Below are positions 1 to 10,765 of a stretch of 64,000 bases of DNA, piece by piece; within the stretch, counting starts at the first letter, position 1; each line of letters opens with the position of its first letter. The stretch is from NCBI GenBank assembly GCA_949752735.1, contig OX457053.1, forward strand, positions 7,046,635 through 7,110,634, in the 5' to 3' direction. The notes under the pieces were generated by a model. That model was not told the origin of the DNA. It was given only the letters and a program-made list of their open reading frames with translations, and did not search any database. The position numbers were made by a program, and so were the translations under genes. This stretch comes from Lumbricus terrestris (Eukaryota > Annelida > Clitellata > Crassiclitellata > Lumbricidae).

Positions 1-545
1 GTATAGGTCAGGTCAATTCTGGGGGTCAGGTCAAGGCCAACTACGGTCACAGCCGGAAAACATTAAACATGGAGATTGTTAATGATTTCATCGGTCTAAA
101 TATAGATATCAATGAATGGTTTAGAGGATATAAAACGTTTGAACGTTGATGCATTAAGAAAATTTTTCCGTACAGGTAATCGTGGTTTAAAAATTATGCA
201 ATATAAAATTAAAGAAGTTAATTAGTGGCTTTGGTGTATGCCGCATATAATTCTAGCCAGAGCTATAGCAGATAGGCCTATAGCCTATATATTTTTCAGT
301 GAATTGGCAACTATAACCTAAATTATATTCTTTTAAAACTAATCATAAATATTTAAGCAGCAGGCCTAGGCCGATTTCTTTGAGGATTTCTTGGGTGAGT
401 GGGAATGCTTGTAGCATTTGCTGGTGTTTTCAGCATATAGCTGTTAGTCTGGTACAATAATTATGGTATTATTAAAGAGTAAAGACAGATTCGACAGCAA
501 AAGCATCCTGGCGCGGTTTGTCACCTGGATTTTTCCTACTTTGAA
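1..545. other. Non-coding sequence, no gene seen
   Basis: AT-rich single-copy-looking DNA with several TAGGCCTA-type palindromes (for example near 272). I see no coding exon, repeat array or RNA gene in it. Confidence 0.5.
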
Positions 546-559
546 TTAAACGAATATCA

Positions 560-591
<32 letters not shown>

Positions 592-598
592 ATCATCA

Positions 599-630
<32 letters not shown>

Positions 631-631
631 T

Positions 632-675
<44 letters not shown>

Positions 676-758
676 ATCATCATCACCATCACCATCACCA
701 TCACCATCACCATCACCATCACCATCCCCATCACCATCACCATCACCATCACCATCAC

Positions 759-801
<43 letters not shown>
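546..801. repeat. Trinucleotide microsatellite (ATC/GTC)n
   Basis: A pure ATC/GTC/ACC trinucleotide tract about 250 bp long. It is open in several frames (poly-Asp, poly-Met/Val), which is a consequence of the repeat and not evidence of a protein. The composition shifts in blocks, CATCGT then CACCAT then CAT, as expected of slippage-grown repeats. Confidence 0.95.
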
Positions 802-802
<1 letters not shown>

Positions 803-1680
803 GTTAACGACTTTAAGGCCATGTGAAAGGTTAGTATGGTTATTGAAAAAGACGACATATGGCAACTATAGGCCTACATCTACAATGTTCTACATGTATG
901 TCTTATACGAAAAAATCACGGTCTATGCGGTCATTATAGTTATTACTCTACGTATTGCGCACAGATGGTGAGATTTTCATATGGGCTAGGCCGCTAGAGC
1001 ATACATGTATATACCTACGAACGTATCCAAAACATGTCTTCCAAATAGGTGTTGTTGGATAGGCTACGTTGCCATAATATAATTATAGGATTAAACATTT
1101 AGGCCTACCTACAACTCAACCTGCCATATCAATCCACCGTCTTAATTCTTCGACCTGGATCTTTGCTTTCCGAAGGACAATTAAATAGCCTAGTCTAAAC
1201 GGCGGTTCGCGTAGGCTATGCAGTGGGCAATAGGTTTACCAAAAGTTAATATTGTGCAATGCACAGAACTGCTCTCTCGATCCACAGTCCTATAGTCGTT
1301 TTTCGCTGTTCCTGCAGCTTACTAGCCTACTGCAAAATTAACTGACTTTCTGGAAAGTTTAGGTCTATTGATTAATTGTAAAGTTCTACGACAACTTCGA
1401 AAACTCAAGTTTAGCGTGCATAAATTTTTCCAGATTCATGTAGGGGTCTATAAATAGCCTAAATGTTTAATTAAATTATTGTTAGCTCTATGCCCAGAAT
1501 CGACCTGACCCACTGCGCACGCGCGCGCCAGATGTCGATTCGGCTTATAAGACGATTCAGTTTTTCGAAAGATAGCCTAAATCCAATTGAAGGGGAGGTT
1601 CATTGTATTAATTTATGAATGAGAATCATTGCCCTGAACCATATGAGATTCATAACTATTCATAAAATGGTCCACCGATA

Positions 1681-1683
<3 letters not shown>
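802..1683. other. Non-coding sequence, no gene seen
   Basis: Low-GC DNA with repeated AGGCCTA words (near 870 and 1101). No exon with splice signals or RNA gene could be recognised. Confidence 0.5.

Positions 1684-1726
<43 letters not shown>
1684..1726. repeat. (AT)n microsatellite
   Basis: An uninterrupted AT dinucleotide run. Confidence 0.97.
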
Positions 1727-1727
<1 letters not shown>

Positions 1728-2162
1728 CTTCTTTTAGTTGTTTGCTTATTTTATATTTTGCATTCAACTATCTTGATGAAATTGAGCAGATTTTGCGAAC
1801 AGGTTTGAAGACGAAGATTTTTTCAAGTGTTTCAATTTTCATAAAATAACAGACTGTGCAAGGAGGAATCAAGAAAACTGTGTGCATATTCTCTTGGGAG
1901 TCCATTATGTGCCATGAGGAGTAGTATTGGAGTAGTCTAGATACACGTACATGCAGATTGTAAAATGGACAGATCGCAAAAACACTTATTGAGAATCGTT
2001 ACGTAATGAGTACGCGCTGGAAGAAGGTCACCGTTCCCAAGCGAAATTAAAAGAAGCTGATTAGTAAATTCATCGAAATCTATATAGCGCTCCTTGACGC
2101 TTAGAAACTCTCCCGACCCAAGTCTAGTGGAAAATTATTCTTAAGCAGTCTGAAGTAGAGAT

Positions 2163-2332
2163 TGAGAGTATAAATTCAGGAAGGTGGTATATTATTAACA
2201 GAGAAGAGAGTATAAATTCAGGAAGGTGGTATATTATTAACAGAGAAGAGAGTATAAATTCAGGAAGGTGGTATATTATTAACAGAGAAGAGAGTATCAA
2301 TTCAGAACGGTGGTATATTATTAACAGAGAAG
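2163..2332. repeat. 42-bp tandem repeat, four copies
   Basis: Four head-to-tail units of about 42 bp, each containing GTATAAATTCAGGAAGG and ending TTAACAGAGAA. The first three are nearly identical; the fourth differs at a few positions. The DNA from 1727 to 2162 upstream shows nothing recognisable. Confidence 0.9.
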
Positions 2333-2469
2333 AGCTCGTTCCATTTTGCCGGGCCGTTGTCCAAGTGCACGGAGAAGGGTATGGTGATGCATTGTGGAAG
2401 TGCTGGTATCAGTGCGTATCACGGGATATTTTATCCCCATTTAAAGCTACCCGGAGATGGAATATGCTG

Positions 2470-2863
2470 GGTATAGAGTATCGGGGGGGGGGGGGAAATA
2501 AACCATTCTATCCCAATTATTGCAAAATGCGTAAAATTGAAAAATGTATTCTGTAGCCTAATAAAAATTGTAAGTGACTATAATTGTTTTAAGTGCCCTA
2601 AGCAATCTTCAGAACAAGGCAGCTCGAATTTAGTTAGTGATTCTAAGTGCTCTTAAGTGTTATAAATGTTCTAAGTGCTCTAAAACCAAAGCAAACAAAT
2701 AATCCAGTGTAGTAATAAACATGCTTGTCAGTGTCATTTTTCAAAACAAAGCAGATGGAAGTTAATTTGCAAAAACAAACACACGCGGAAGTTACTTTTT
2801 CAACTTCTCTACTTCTGGGGAGGGGGAACGATTATTAGGAGGTTACTCTATTTAGTGACACCA
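2470..2863. mobile_element. MITE, degenerate copy of a three-copy family
   Basis: The stretch from the G-run at about 2482 to the GTGACACC at about 2863 matches, unit by unit, the better-preserved elements at 48506-48961 and (inverted) 59239-59688. Shared words include TTAAGTGTTATAAATGTT-like and GTCAGTGTCATT segments and an ACGCGGAAG word. Left terminus is badly decayed. It is a short non-coding terminal-inverted-repeat element. Confidence 0.7.
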
Positions 2864-3194
2864 AAATATATGAGACGGTCGGGACATCGTGAGGAGAGGA
2901 GTGCAGTGCACGACGGGTGGTGCTATGGAAAACAGAGGGCATGAGAGAATGGTCGAGGCGGTTGAAGGGAACGTTGCTGCCTCTCGTTCATCATCTTCAG
3001 CGGCGACCGAGGATCGACGCCATCTTGCACTGGCATTTTCCGCTCTGCCACAGCGATCCACAGGAGCAACGAAGTCCCTTGCAGCATTCAGCGAACTTCA
3101 GCTTCGTTTCAGCGACGCAAAAGTCGCCGAGACGAGCACACCAGTCGCGCCTAAAACAAGCCCAACAATTATTTTTTTAAAAATATTTATTTCT

Positions 3195-3367
3195 CCATTT
3201 CTATAGCGCCCCTTCAGGCTCCGTACTCTGAGGCGCTCCCGACTACGGCGCGGACACTGCATCTGAGTTTCACGCCGATACACCCGAGCAATAATTCGAG
3301 TGAAGGACTTCCTCCAGGTTCCTACACGGCGGCTTGAGGGTGGATTCGAACCTGCAGCCTACCAACT
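3195..3367 (-). mobile_element. tRNA-derived SINE
   Basis: Read on the minus strand it runs from a B-box-like GGTTCGAATCC complement near 3345 to the common tail GCGCCTCAGAGTACGG...GGGGCGCTATAG, followed by an A/T-rich end at about 3175-3195. It is clearly the same family as the copies at 16653-16830 and 41485-41697. The GC-rich stretch 2864-3175 next to it is of unknown nature. Confidence 0.8.
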
Positions 3368-4190
3368 AATTTGTGAGTCACAATGGGGCCTTGTGAGTCA
3401 TGTGAAATTGACATTGTATGTAAGTCATGTGAATTGGGTAATTCTATTAGCTTTATGTGAAATGGGTAATTCTGTGAGCTTTATGTGAATTGGGTAATTC
3501 TGTTTTAAGTTACTTGAGACTGAGATTACATTCAACGGACGTGAAAGTGAAGGTCATAAGAAACAGATAATTTCTCTGGAGCCGTTGTCAAACGTTTATG
3601 ATTAATATCAAATCGACAATAATACATTATTCTTTTACATTTACGTAAGGCTGTTGATTTCACGCGTATCACGTGCATTCGAAAATTCTCTGATAAACTC
3701 AACGACACATATGGAAAAAAACTGCCGCTATCTTAAGTGTGCGTCGAATAGAAGATTCTTCAGAGCCACATGAGCAGCACGCCTCTGAGGACCGACTTCG
3801 ATAGAGGAGCATGATAAATCACCGATTACCAAACCTCACCTCGTTTCAGACCGATGCCTAAGAATGCTCGTCCATGGCAGGGAACCCGGCACCTGCTTTG
3901 AATCACAAGTGGGTCATTAATCGTTAATTCCCATTGGTCACTCAACGCCTGATCCCTGATTTTTTGGTATATAATCTATTATTCTCGTAATTCGATCAGC
4001 CTCGCAATATTAACACTCATCGGTTCACTCTCGTTTTTATTATTCATGAACGACAAGATTCCAATAAAGCGGTCGCGTGCAGACAGGCCTTGTCCATCTC
4101 TGACACACGCGTGTAGGCCTACATGTAGATGCGTATATATTAGAGATCGGTGATATCCAGGGCTTGAAGTTGGTGGGAACTCATGGGAAC
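3368..4190. other. Non-coding; possible 3' end of the peptide gene
   Basis: From 3380 to 3515 there are short degenerate repeats (GTGAATTGGGTAATTCTG-like). A minus-strand AATAAA is present at about 4035-4040 (TTTATT on plus) and could serve the peptide gene that ends at 4478. No other gene seen. Confidence 0.4.
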
Positions 4191-4450
4191 GGCGCTCTCA
4201 TCTCAAAATGCTTTGTTTGCGTTCCCACTGCTCATCATACTTTTTCTGCCCGTTGTCTTAAGACTTTTCTTTTTCCAGGAGTTCTTCGCACTGGGAGCGC
4301 CTCTGATTCGGTTGTACTGTGAGAGGCGCTTTATAAATCCCAAAATAGAATAGAATAATGGAACCTTGAAAACACATGCGTTCCAATAAAACTCTTCTTA
4401 GGCGTTCCCACTGCTCACCCATTCGGCGCTCACACTGGTCCCCCAAACAT
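4190..4450 (+). repeat. SINE/LINE-type tail hairpin and flanking repeats
   Basis: GGAGCGCCTCTGATTCGG...GTGAGAGGCGCTTTATAAAT at about 4297-4342 is a variant of the hairpin tail found on the SINEs in this window. Two copies of a GTTCCCACTGCTCA word (about 4211 and 4401) flank it. Confidence 0.5.
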
Positions 4451-4477
4451 CTTTAACCACTGTTGATATAAGTACTG

Positions 4478-4629
4478 TTAAGTAATGCGGAAACCGACAC
4501 ATGTCATGCATGCATATGGAATAAAGCGATGCAAAAACCTTTGCAGTTTGTTGAGGAAGATGGATCCCCTTGACATATCTTCTTCTTCTGCTGGCAATGA
4601 TTCTTCGAAGTCGGCTTCATGTCTCCCAT
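4478..4629 (-). CDS. Peptide precursor exon 2 (propiece and mature peptide)
   Basis: Acceptor TTTTCAG before 4629; two bases complete the split Asp codon, then 49 codons and TAA at 4480-4478. Carries the Glu-rich propiece and the whole amphipathic cationic peptide. Confidence 0.6.
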
Positions 4630-5787
4630 CTGAAAATAAATTTATTAATAATCAAGATAACGGTTACTATTTTTCACGCTTCATGTACTTCATTCATACG
4701 AGACATTGAAATTATAAAAGCAATGTATCTGGGACGGATATCCCACATCCAAGTCGGGTTTGGGTTTGATTAAAGTGACAAAAAGGCGTTGAAGCGCTGT
4801 ATTGTCACTGAGAGCTTCTGAAAATTAATTTTAATAAGCAGCTGATGTTTCTCGGTTCACCTGTAACTAAGGTGGCCATCCAGATCCGAAATAGAATGGA
4901 GGCCTGCGATTTCAATGGGGTCTAGAACGATTCCAGGGCCAGCGGGATAAAAACGTGATATCATCATCATCATCATCGTCGTCGTCATCATTGTTGTTGT
5001 CGTTGCTGTTGTTGTTGTTGTTGTTGTATTCGTGCGGTGGTTATTCGGCCGCGGAATAACACATTACAAATGGATTAGACCATTAAGGCGCCGGTTTGTG
5101 GTCACTGGTCTCAAAGTATTTACATAGTGGTGTTTAAATAAGAAGGTGAAGTCCTGAAGAAGGTGGAAGAGGAAAGATCGCTGATGAATACAATTAGAAC
5201 AAGGCAGAAGAACTGGATAGGACATGTACTGAGAGGTAACTCCTTGCAAAGGGACATAGTGGAGGGCAAAATGGAGGGGAAGAGGGGAAGAGGAAGACCT
5301 AGGGAAAAGTTCTTGGACTGGATGATGGAGGATGGATATGGAAAACTCAAAGAAAAGGCACAACACCGAGAAGAGTGGCGTCGTTGGGCATCTGGACCTG
5401 ACGGGAGGCAGCAGACCTAAAGAAGAAGAAGGTGACCTTATATAAATCCTAAATTCACATGATGGTGACATAATTATAGATGGACGCGTAAATACATGTA
5501 CACATACATGCCTACATGGAAGATAACACAAAACGTGTAAGCTTACTTTACATACGCATTAGGCCCTACACGGTGCGCGCACACACATGTAGGCATGCAA
5601 CGTGCATACATCAACAATGGATGTGCAATTGTGCATGGTATGCAAGCGGAACGGTGTTTAAACTGTGTTGTTATAAGTTACCTGATAGTTGACCATCGTC
5701 TGAGTCCATTCTGCCTTCAGTGGTCGTCCTTGGAATGATCAGAGTCAGTATGAAAATGGCGGACAATGCTGATCCCAAGGAGTTCAT
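4478..5787 (-). CDS. Secreted cationic peptide precursor (two exons)
   Basis: Seen directly: exon 1 5787-5682 and exon 2 4629-4478, joined by a GTAACT donor and a TTTATTTTCAG acceptor with matching phase 1, give an 85-residue protein ending at a TAA. Residues 1 to about 24 form a hydrophobic signal peptide (LSAIFILTLIIP core). Residues about 25-56 are acidic (EEESLP-like, many D/E) and end in a single Arg. Residues 57-85 have no acidic residue, four Lys/Arg plus one His, hydrophobics spaced i, i+3/4 (F60, L61, L64, F67, L68, F71, I72) and a Cys-Met-Thr-Cys at 76-79. Known: signal, acidic propiece and cationic amphipathic peptide is the layout of many antimicrobial peptide precursors and also of some neuropeptide precursors. 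Inference: the mature product is the 29-residue C-terminal peptide released after Arg56. I do not recognise a named family. A LINE fragment sits in the intron. Start chosen as the first ATG preceding the signal peptide. Confidence 0.6.
4962..5027. repeat. Trinucleotide microsatellite (CAT/CGT/TTG)n
   Basis: Compound CAT, CGT then TTG tract inside the intron of the peptide gene. Confidence 0.9.
5152..5430 (+). pseudogene. Non-LTR retrotransposon, 3' end of RT ORF (5'-truncated)
   Basis: An 85-codon reading frame contains the characteristic C-terminal block of this LINE group: WIGHVLRGN, GKRGRGRPR and EEWRRW. The same blocks, in the same order and spacing, occur in the better-preserved copy at 51299-52300. 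It ends in AAAGAAGAAGAAGG. It has no polymerase domain and is a dead 5'-truncated insertion in the peptide-gene intron. Confidence 0.85.
5682..5787 (-). CDS. Peptide precursor exon 1 (signal peptide)
   Basis: ATG at 5787, 35 codons plus one base, donor CAG/GTAACT at 5682/5681. Encodes the signal peptide and the first acidic residues (MDSDDGQLS). Upstream on the minus strand (about 5850-5870) are TATA-like words in an otherwise GC-rich leader. Confidence 0.6.
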
Positions 5788-5890
5788 CTTGCACGTTGCG
5801 GCGTCTGAAACTGGCGAAGTGTGACGCAGATGTCAAAAACGGCGGGTGGGTATACGATATACGTTGTATAGCCGCGTGTACCTCTGAGTA

Positions 5891-6191
5891 CAGCCCTGGC
5901 TAGGGAGGAGCTAAGCACCGAAGAAGTCCCAGATTCATGTTTTTACCGTGTAAATGGTATCTTTTTCGGGCTTAGCCCCCCAAGAGCTTTCAAACAAATG
6001 ATTTCAAAAAATTCATGACCTTTTTTATATTGTGATTTTGTGATTTAGTAATTTTCATGAGATTTGAACTTGACGACTAAAAAGGTCATCAACTATTTTG
6101 GGCCGACACGAGAAAATATTGTCGGCGCCGCTCGTTCTGGACCAAGTTTTTAGCCCCCTCCCCAAACAGAAACCAAACTCCGCCCATGCTG
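5891..6191. mobile_element. MITE-like element related to two others here
   Basis: The core (GACGACTAAAAAGGTCATCAAC, CCCCTCCCC, GCCGACACGAG) is shared with 52988-53309 and 15978-16216. Ends read CAGCCCTGG and CCCATGCTG, a weak inverted repeat. I could not find a target-site duplication. Confidence 0.45.
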
Positions 6192-6820
6192 ACGGGATTA
6201 ATTTCCAGATTGAAATCACTGTCAAATTCTAAAATTCCTATAGTAAATACTGAAGAGATGTATGTTTAACTGAAGGCGCAGTGACAAGACTTGTATGGAT
6301 ATTCTTAGAAGGATGGAATTCTGAGACTATTTGCAAGACATAATAATTATGATACTAACTACATGTACACATGTAGTAATTATATGATGGCTTCTCTTTA
6401 AATGTAAGTCAGTTTTGCAATTGCAATTAAGGAATCATATCACCTGACTTTCAGCATTTGTAAATTCGATGATCACTAATGTGTATTATTTTATAATAGC
6501 GTCACCGACAAAAGAGTAAAATTAATTGGAGAGTAGTTTGCAGAGTAGGTTGGTCCATACAGTCATCACGAGTATTTTTTTAAACTATAGGCTAATTGGC
6601 AGCAACTTATAAATGAATGGCGTTACCTTAAAAGTAATGGCATAACTTTATAATAAAATAATAGCATTACCTTATACATAGTAAACGAATAGCATAATTA
6701 TAGGCCTACTTTGATAATAAATAGCAAATTTTTTGCAAATGACATTACTTTATAATAAAGAGCAGTAGGGCCTACTTTATTAGAATTAGCATCACTTTAT
6801 AATAAAACCTTAAAATTTTA
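6192..6820. other. AT-rich non-coding with TTATAATAAA-type repeats
   Basis: Irregular repeats of CTTTATAATAAA/ATAGCATTACC words from about 6620 to 6810. No gene seen. Confidence 0.5.
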
Positions 6821-6824
6821 TCGC

Positions 6825-7290
6825 ATATTCGACAGAGCAACTCGCGCTGATCGTCTTTTTCTCTTATTTGTTCCACGTTTAGGACTGCTTATATCCAGAT
6901 TCGGGATTTTCCCGAGGTTGGTCCCTCCAATTGGAATGAACTTATTCCTTCACTAAGTACTGAACTAACTACATGCTTTTCTCATCAGTCTTTCATCCTT
7001 AAAGGTATTTATTTATTTGCCTCGGAGATTCCGTGTTGAGAAGAGTACCTTTGAATAGTCATCCTGGGATAGGTGCTATATGAATATATGAATGCGATAC
7101 GAAACTTAAGTATGCTGCTAACAATGAAAGTGCGTAAAAAAATTAATCACTTTACAGATACTCGACCATTACCCTCTTTCTGACATTCACCCTTTTAATT
7201 GAACAATTATAATTTTGTTATAATTTCTTATTTGTAACTGGCTGCGGTATGTCAGCAAGAGCTCAATAAAAACGAATATAATTATTATTA
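6825..7290 (+). pseudogene. Remnant of a LINE 3' end
   Basis: Read on plus from about 6825 the sequence codes for a run (RATRADRLFLLFVP...RFGIFP) that resembles the C-terminal tail of CR1/RTE-like reverse transcriptases, where an R-x-TR-x(4)-F-x-VPR and a GP-x-x-WN motif are usual. It is followed about 450 bp on by GCTCAATAAAAACG. Frame is broken. Family assignment is tentative. Confidence 0.4.
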
Positions 7291-7554
7291 TCATCGGTTG
7301 ATGAAGTTGTCTACCTGAAAGGCGGAGGATGGTTGCTGAAGAGGCTGAGAGATGTCGTCACGGTCCTTGTTGACACGGTTGCTGCTTGTGCTGATGCCTT
7401 GGATGCTGCTGCTGCTGCTACTTTGACTGGTGACCAGAAGAGGAATGCGTCTGAACGAGATCACAACGTTGCCTACATGTTGTATGGTGCCTATGGTGCT
7501 GGTGGTGGTGATGTGTATGGCGTGTGCTGTCTTTGCGCATCTGTGTTTATGCTT

Positions 7555-7750
7555 TTCTGTCTCTCTCTGTGTTTCTCTCTGTCTGTCTGTGTGTCCCTGT
7601 GTGTGTCTCTGTCTCTGCCCGTCTGTCTGTCTCTTTCTGTCTGTCTCTGTCTCTCTGCCACTATCTGCCTGCCTCTGCCTTTCTCTGTCACACTCTCTCT
7701 GTCTGTTTCCATCTATGTTTCTGTCTATATCTGTGTCTGTCTCCGTTTGC
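7555..7750. repeat. (CTGT)n / (CT)n-rich microsatellite
   Basis: Imperfect CTGT and CTCT repeats; the apparent Cys/Leu/Ser-rich proteins in all plus frames are produced by the repeat. Confidence 0.9.
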
Positions 7751-7821
7751 TTGACTCTGTGGGCCTGTCGCTAAACCTGAGCAGTTTGGCTTTTGTGTTG
7801 GTATGCCGATGCGCGGCATAT

Positions 7822-8275
7822 TAGTCGGAGAAGGGAAGGCGGGAGAAGGAAAGGCGGGAGAAGGAAAGGCGGGAGAAGGAAAGGCGGGAGAAGGAAAGGC
7901 GGGAGAAGGAAAGGCGGGAGAAGGAAAGGCGGGAGAAGGAAAGGCGGGAGAAGGAAAGGCGGGAGAAGGAAAGGCGGGAGAAGGAAAGGCGGGAGAAGGA
8001 AAGGCGGGAGAAGGAAAGGCGGGAGAAGGAAAGGCGGGAGAAGGAAAGGCGAAAGAAGGAAAGGCGGGAGAAGGAAAGGCGGGAGAAGGAAAGGCGGGAG
8101 AAGGAAAGGCGGGAGAAGGAAAGGCGGGAGAAGGAAAGGCGGGAGAAGGAAAGGCGGGAGAAGGAAAGGCGGGAGAAGGAAAGGCGGGAGAAGGAAAGGC
8201 TGGAGAAGGAAAGGTGGGAGAAGGGAAGGCGGGAGAAGGGAAGGCGGGATAAGGGAAGGCGGGATAAGGGAAAAA
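7822..8275. repeat. 15-bp minisatellite, about 30 copies
   Basis: About thirty head-to-tail copies of GGCGGGAGAAGGAAA, nearly identical in the centre and varying at both ends (AAGGGAA, GGGATAA variants). Because 15 is a multiple of three, several frames stay open through the array on both strands (GEGKA, KGGRR, PAFPS type repeats). There is no start, splice or conservation evidence for translation. Confidence 0.95.
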
Positions 8276-8378
8276 TGGAATGGAGGGCCTTTTGATGTGG
8301 CTTTCGGTAGAGGATCGACAATTATTATTGTTGATTGAAGAGGAGTCAATAGTGTGACCAGCATCCGAAACGGCATTT

Positions 8379-8381
<3 letters not shown>

Positions 8382-8420
<39 letters not shown>

Positions 8421-8549
8421 GTATGTATGTATGTATGTATGTATGTATGTATGTATGTATGTATGTATGTGTGTATGTATGTATGTATGTATGTATGTAT
8501 GTATGTATGTATGTATGTATGTATGTATGTATGTATGTATGTATGTATG
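8382..8549. repeat. (CT)n then (GTAT)n microsatellite
   Basis: A CT run to about 8415 followed by more than 30 GTAT units, one broken by GTGTGTAT. Confidence 0.97.
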
Positions 8550-8760
8550 CCTGTCTCTGTCTGTGTGTCTGTCGGCCTGTTTGTCTCTGTCTGTCTCTCA
8601 CTCACTTTATCTATATCACACTCTCCATGTCTGCCTCTGTCTGTCTGCCTCTGTTACTCTGTCTACCTGCTTGTCTGTTTGCCTGCCTATCTGTCTGTCT
8701 GTCTGCCTGTGTGTCGGTCTGTCTGTCTGCCTGTCTGTCTGTCTATCTGTCTGTGTCTCT
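8550..8760. repeat. (CTGT)n-rich microsatellite
   Basis: Imperfect CTGT/CTGC repeats continuing the array complex. From 8761 to 9254 there is non-repetitive DNA in which I recognise no gene. Confidence 0.9.
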
Positions 8761-9257
8761 CATGCTAACATACCTGGAGTATATGTTCGTCTGCTATAAT
8801 TACCCATCATGCTCACGTGTTCATTTCTTTGTGTACAGGACTTTTACAGGTAATTCTGTGTTATTTATGCTTCTACGAACGCTTGTCTCCACCCGCGTAT
8901 TACTGTCCGTCAGCCCACTGTCCACCTCTGTGACACTGCATGTAGCATAACATTATGCATGGATGTCTGTGTGCGTTTGCCTCATCTATGTTTCATAGGT
9001 GTGTGTGGAAATTCATCCAAGCGTTGTTCGATCTACCATCCAATTGGAGAGATGGTAAATGATCAATGACATAAAAGACAACCTCGCAATTGTTTCCACA
9101 CCAGTAGTATGCAGACCACCGCCCCACAGACTCCGCGAATTCTTTTTTTATTGTTTCAACGCATTGTCTCTGCGTATTGTTCTTTCGATGCGCGCGTGGG
9201 CTAGCCAGCGTAAACTGCACGTGACTGGCCATAAAACTGCATAATTTACGTTTGTAT

Positions 9258-9529
9258 TGTATGTATGCCAGTATGTGTGTATGTATGTATGTGTGCATGT
9301 ATGTATGTATGTATGTAAACTATGTATGTATGTATGTATGTATGTATGTATGTATGTATGTATGTATGTATGTATGTATGTATGTATGTATGTATGTATG
9401 TATGTATGTATGTATGTATGTATGTATGTATGTATGTATGTATGTATGTATGCATGCATGCATGCATGCATGTATGTATGTATGTATGTATGCATGTATG
9501 TATGTATGTATGTATGTATGTATGTTTAT
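9258..9529. repeat. (GTAT)n microsatellite
   Basis: About 65 tetranucleotide units with a GCAT interlude at about 9452-9475 and one TAAACTAT break at about 9315. Confidence 0.97.
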
Positions 9530-9540
9530 ATAACTATTGT

Positions 9541-9542
<2 letters not shown>

Positions 9543-9571
<29 letters not shown>

Positions 9572-10115
9572 GTGCCTTATTCGTACGTCCGAACTTTGGC
9601 GGCACAAAGGACGATCTGTCTCCAAGAAGATCTCTGCTGCGTTGCTCGAATCGCCTGCTCCAACGCCATCCCAGTCCACTCTCTCACGTCTTCGATCCAC
9701 GCCCTACGTGGTCTTCCGCGTCTTCTCTTTCCCTCCGTTTCTCCAGTGATTATATCCTTCTCCAGACAGTTTTCCTTCCTCATGATGTGACCAAAGTAAC
9801 TTAACTTCCTCCCTACTACCTCTCCCCAAAGCCGTTCACCACCCACCTCCTGTAGCACCTCCTCATTCCTTCTCTTAGCCGTCCACGGTATTCTTAGTAC
9901 TCTTCTGTATGATGTCGTTTCAAAAGCCTTTATTCTTCTCACTTCACTCTTCCTGTATGTCCATGACTCCGCTCCATATGTTGCAATTGGCCATATTAGT
10001 GTCCTCAACATTCGCAGTTTGGTTGGTATGGTGATGCCTCTGTTTTTCCATACCGTACTCATGCCTGACAACACTCCCTTCGCCATTCCCAGTCTTGCCC
10101 TTATATCCTCATCAC
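9543..10115 (-). mobile_element. 5'-truncated LINE with trinucleotide tail and 13-bp TSD
   Basis: A minus-strand frame (9577-10086) encodes the C-terminal part of a non-LTR reverse transcriptase: YGAESWT, KRRRGRPRRAWIEDV and SWRQIV are the usual thumb and C-terminal blocks. The insertion is bounded by a perfect 13-bp duplication ATAACTATTGTGT at 9530-9542 and 10116-10128. On the minus strand the 3' end is a (GAC)n tail (9543-9571). The polymerase core is absent, so the copy is dead on arrival. Confidence 0.9.
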
Positions 10116-10257
10116 ATAACTATTGTGTAAGCATGTATATATGGGTGCGTGCATATTGGTGTCCCTTGGTCTATAGCAACCCGGGACGATTTGCCGGTAG
10201 ATCTAAGTTAGTTTTGGAAAGGGCAGCGCTCCGGGAAGGGCGACGTCATTGATAAGT

Positions 10258-10460
10258 ACGATGATGACAACGATGATACTGATGATGACGATGACGATGA
10301 CGATGACGATGATGATGATGATGATGATGATGATAATGACGACGAATATGATGATGGCGATGATGGTGGTGAGGATGATAATGATGACGACGTTGACGTA
10401 GATGAAAACAACGATAAATGGTCGCAATTCAGATGATGATGATGATGATGATGATGATGA
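10258..10460. repeat. (GAT)n trinucleotide microsatellite
   Basis: Imperfect GAT/GAC repeat with an ordinary stretch near 10390-10430. Confidence 0.9.
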
Positions 10461-10765
10461 CGTTTATTCTTTGGCCCCTCCTCCTAAGCCTCCGATTCCA
10501 AAACTTCACGATTACACAGGACACACAATAATCGATGGATGCGAGTAGAATTCGTGGCTCTCACGTCACCCAAACGCAGACGAATGACGCGCAAAGGGTT
10601 CGACAAACATTGACGAATGGTGTTCGACGGCAGCAGCGCCGCTCTCCACAATTCAACGCCTGTCACATTGCATGCATCAATCGCAACGGATAATGCAGTA
10701 TAATATGCAGCACACGATGGGAGAGAATCGCCAAAGGTCCACGGAGCGGAGGCGTGGAGTTAACG

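Noticed and set aside
472..858. Poly-Asp and poly-Met reading frames
   Set aside because: They are translations of an (ATC/GTC)n microsatellite with no splice, start or conservation evidence.
2889..3180. GC-rich open frames next to the SINE
   Set aside because: Open on both strands, no recognised domain, bounded by a MITE and a SINE; may be an old repeat.
7333..7535. Possible exon with an Ala-rich stretch before the (CTGT)n tract
   Set aside because: Plus frame and one minus frame are both open for about 65 codons; no convincing acceptor or donor pair on plus and no recognisable family, so I could not support either.
7688..8605. Long Pro/Ala/Phe/Ser-repeat and Gly/Lys-repeat proteins
   Set aside because: Produced on both strands and in several frames by a 15-bp minisatellite flanked by microsatellites.
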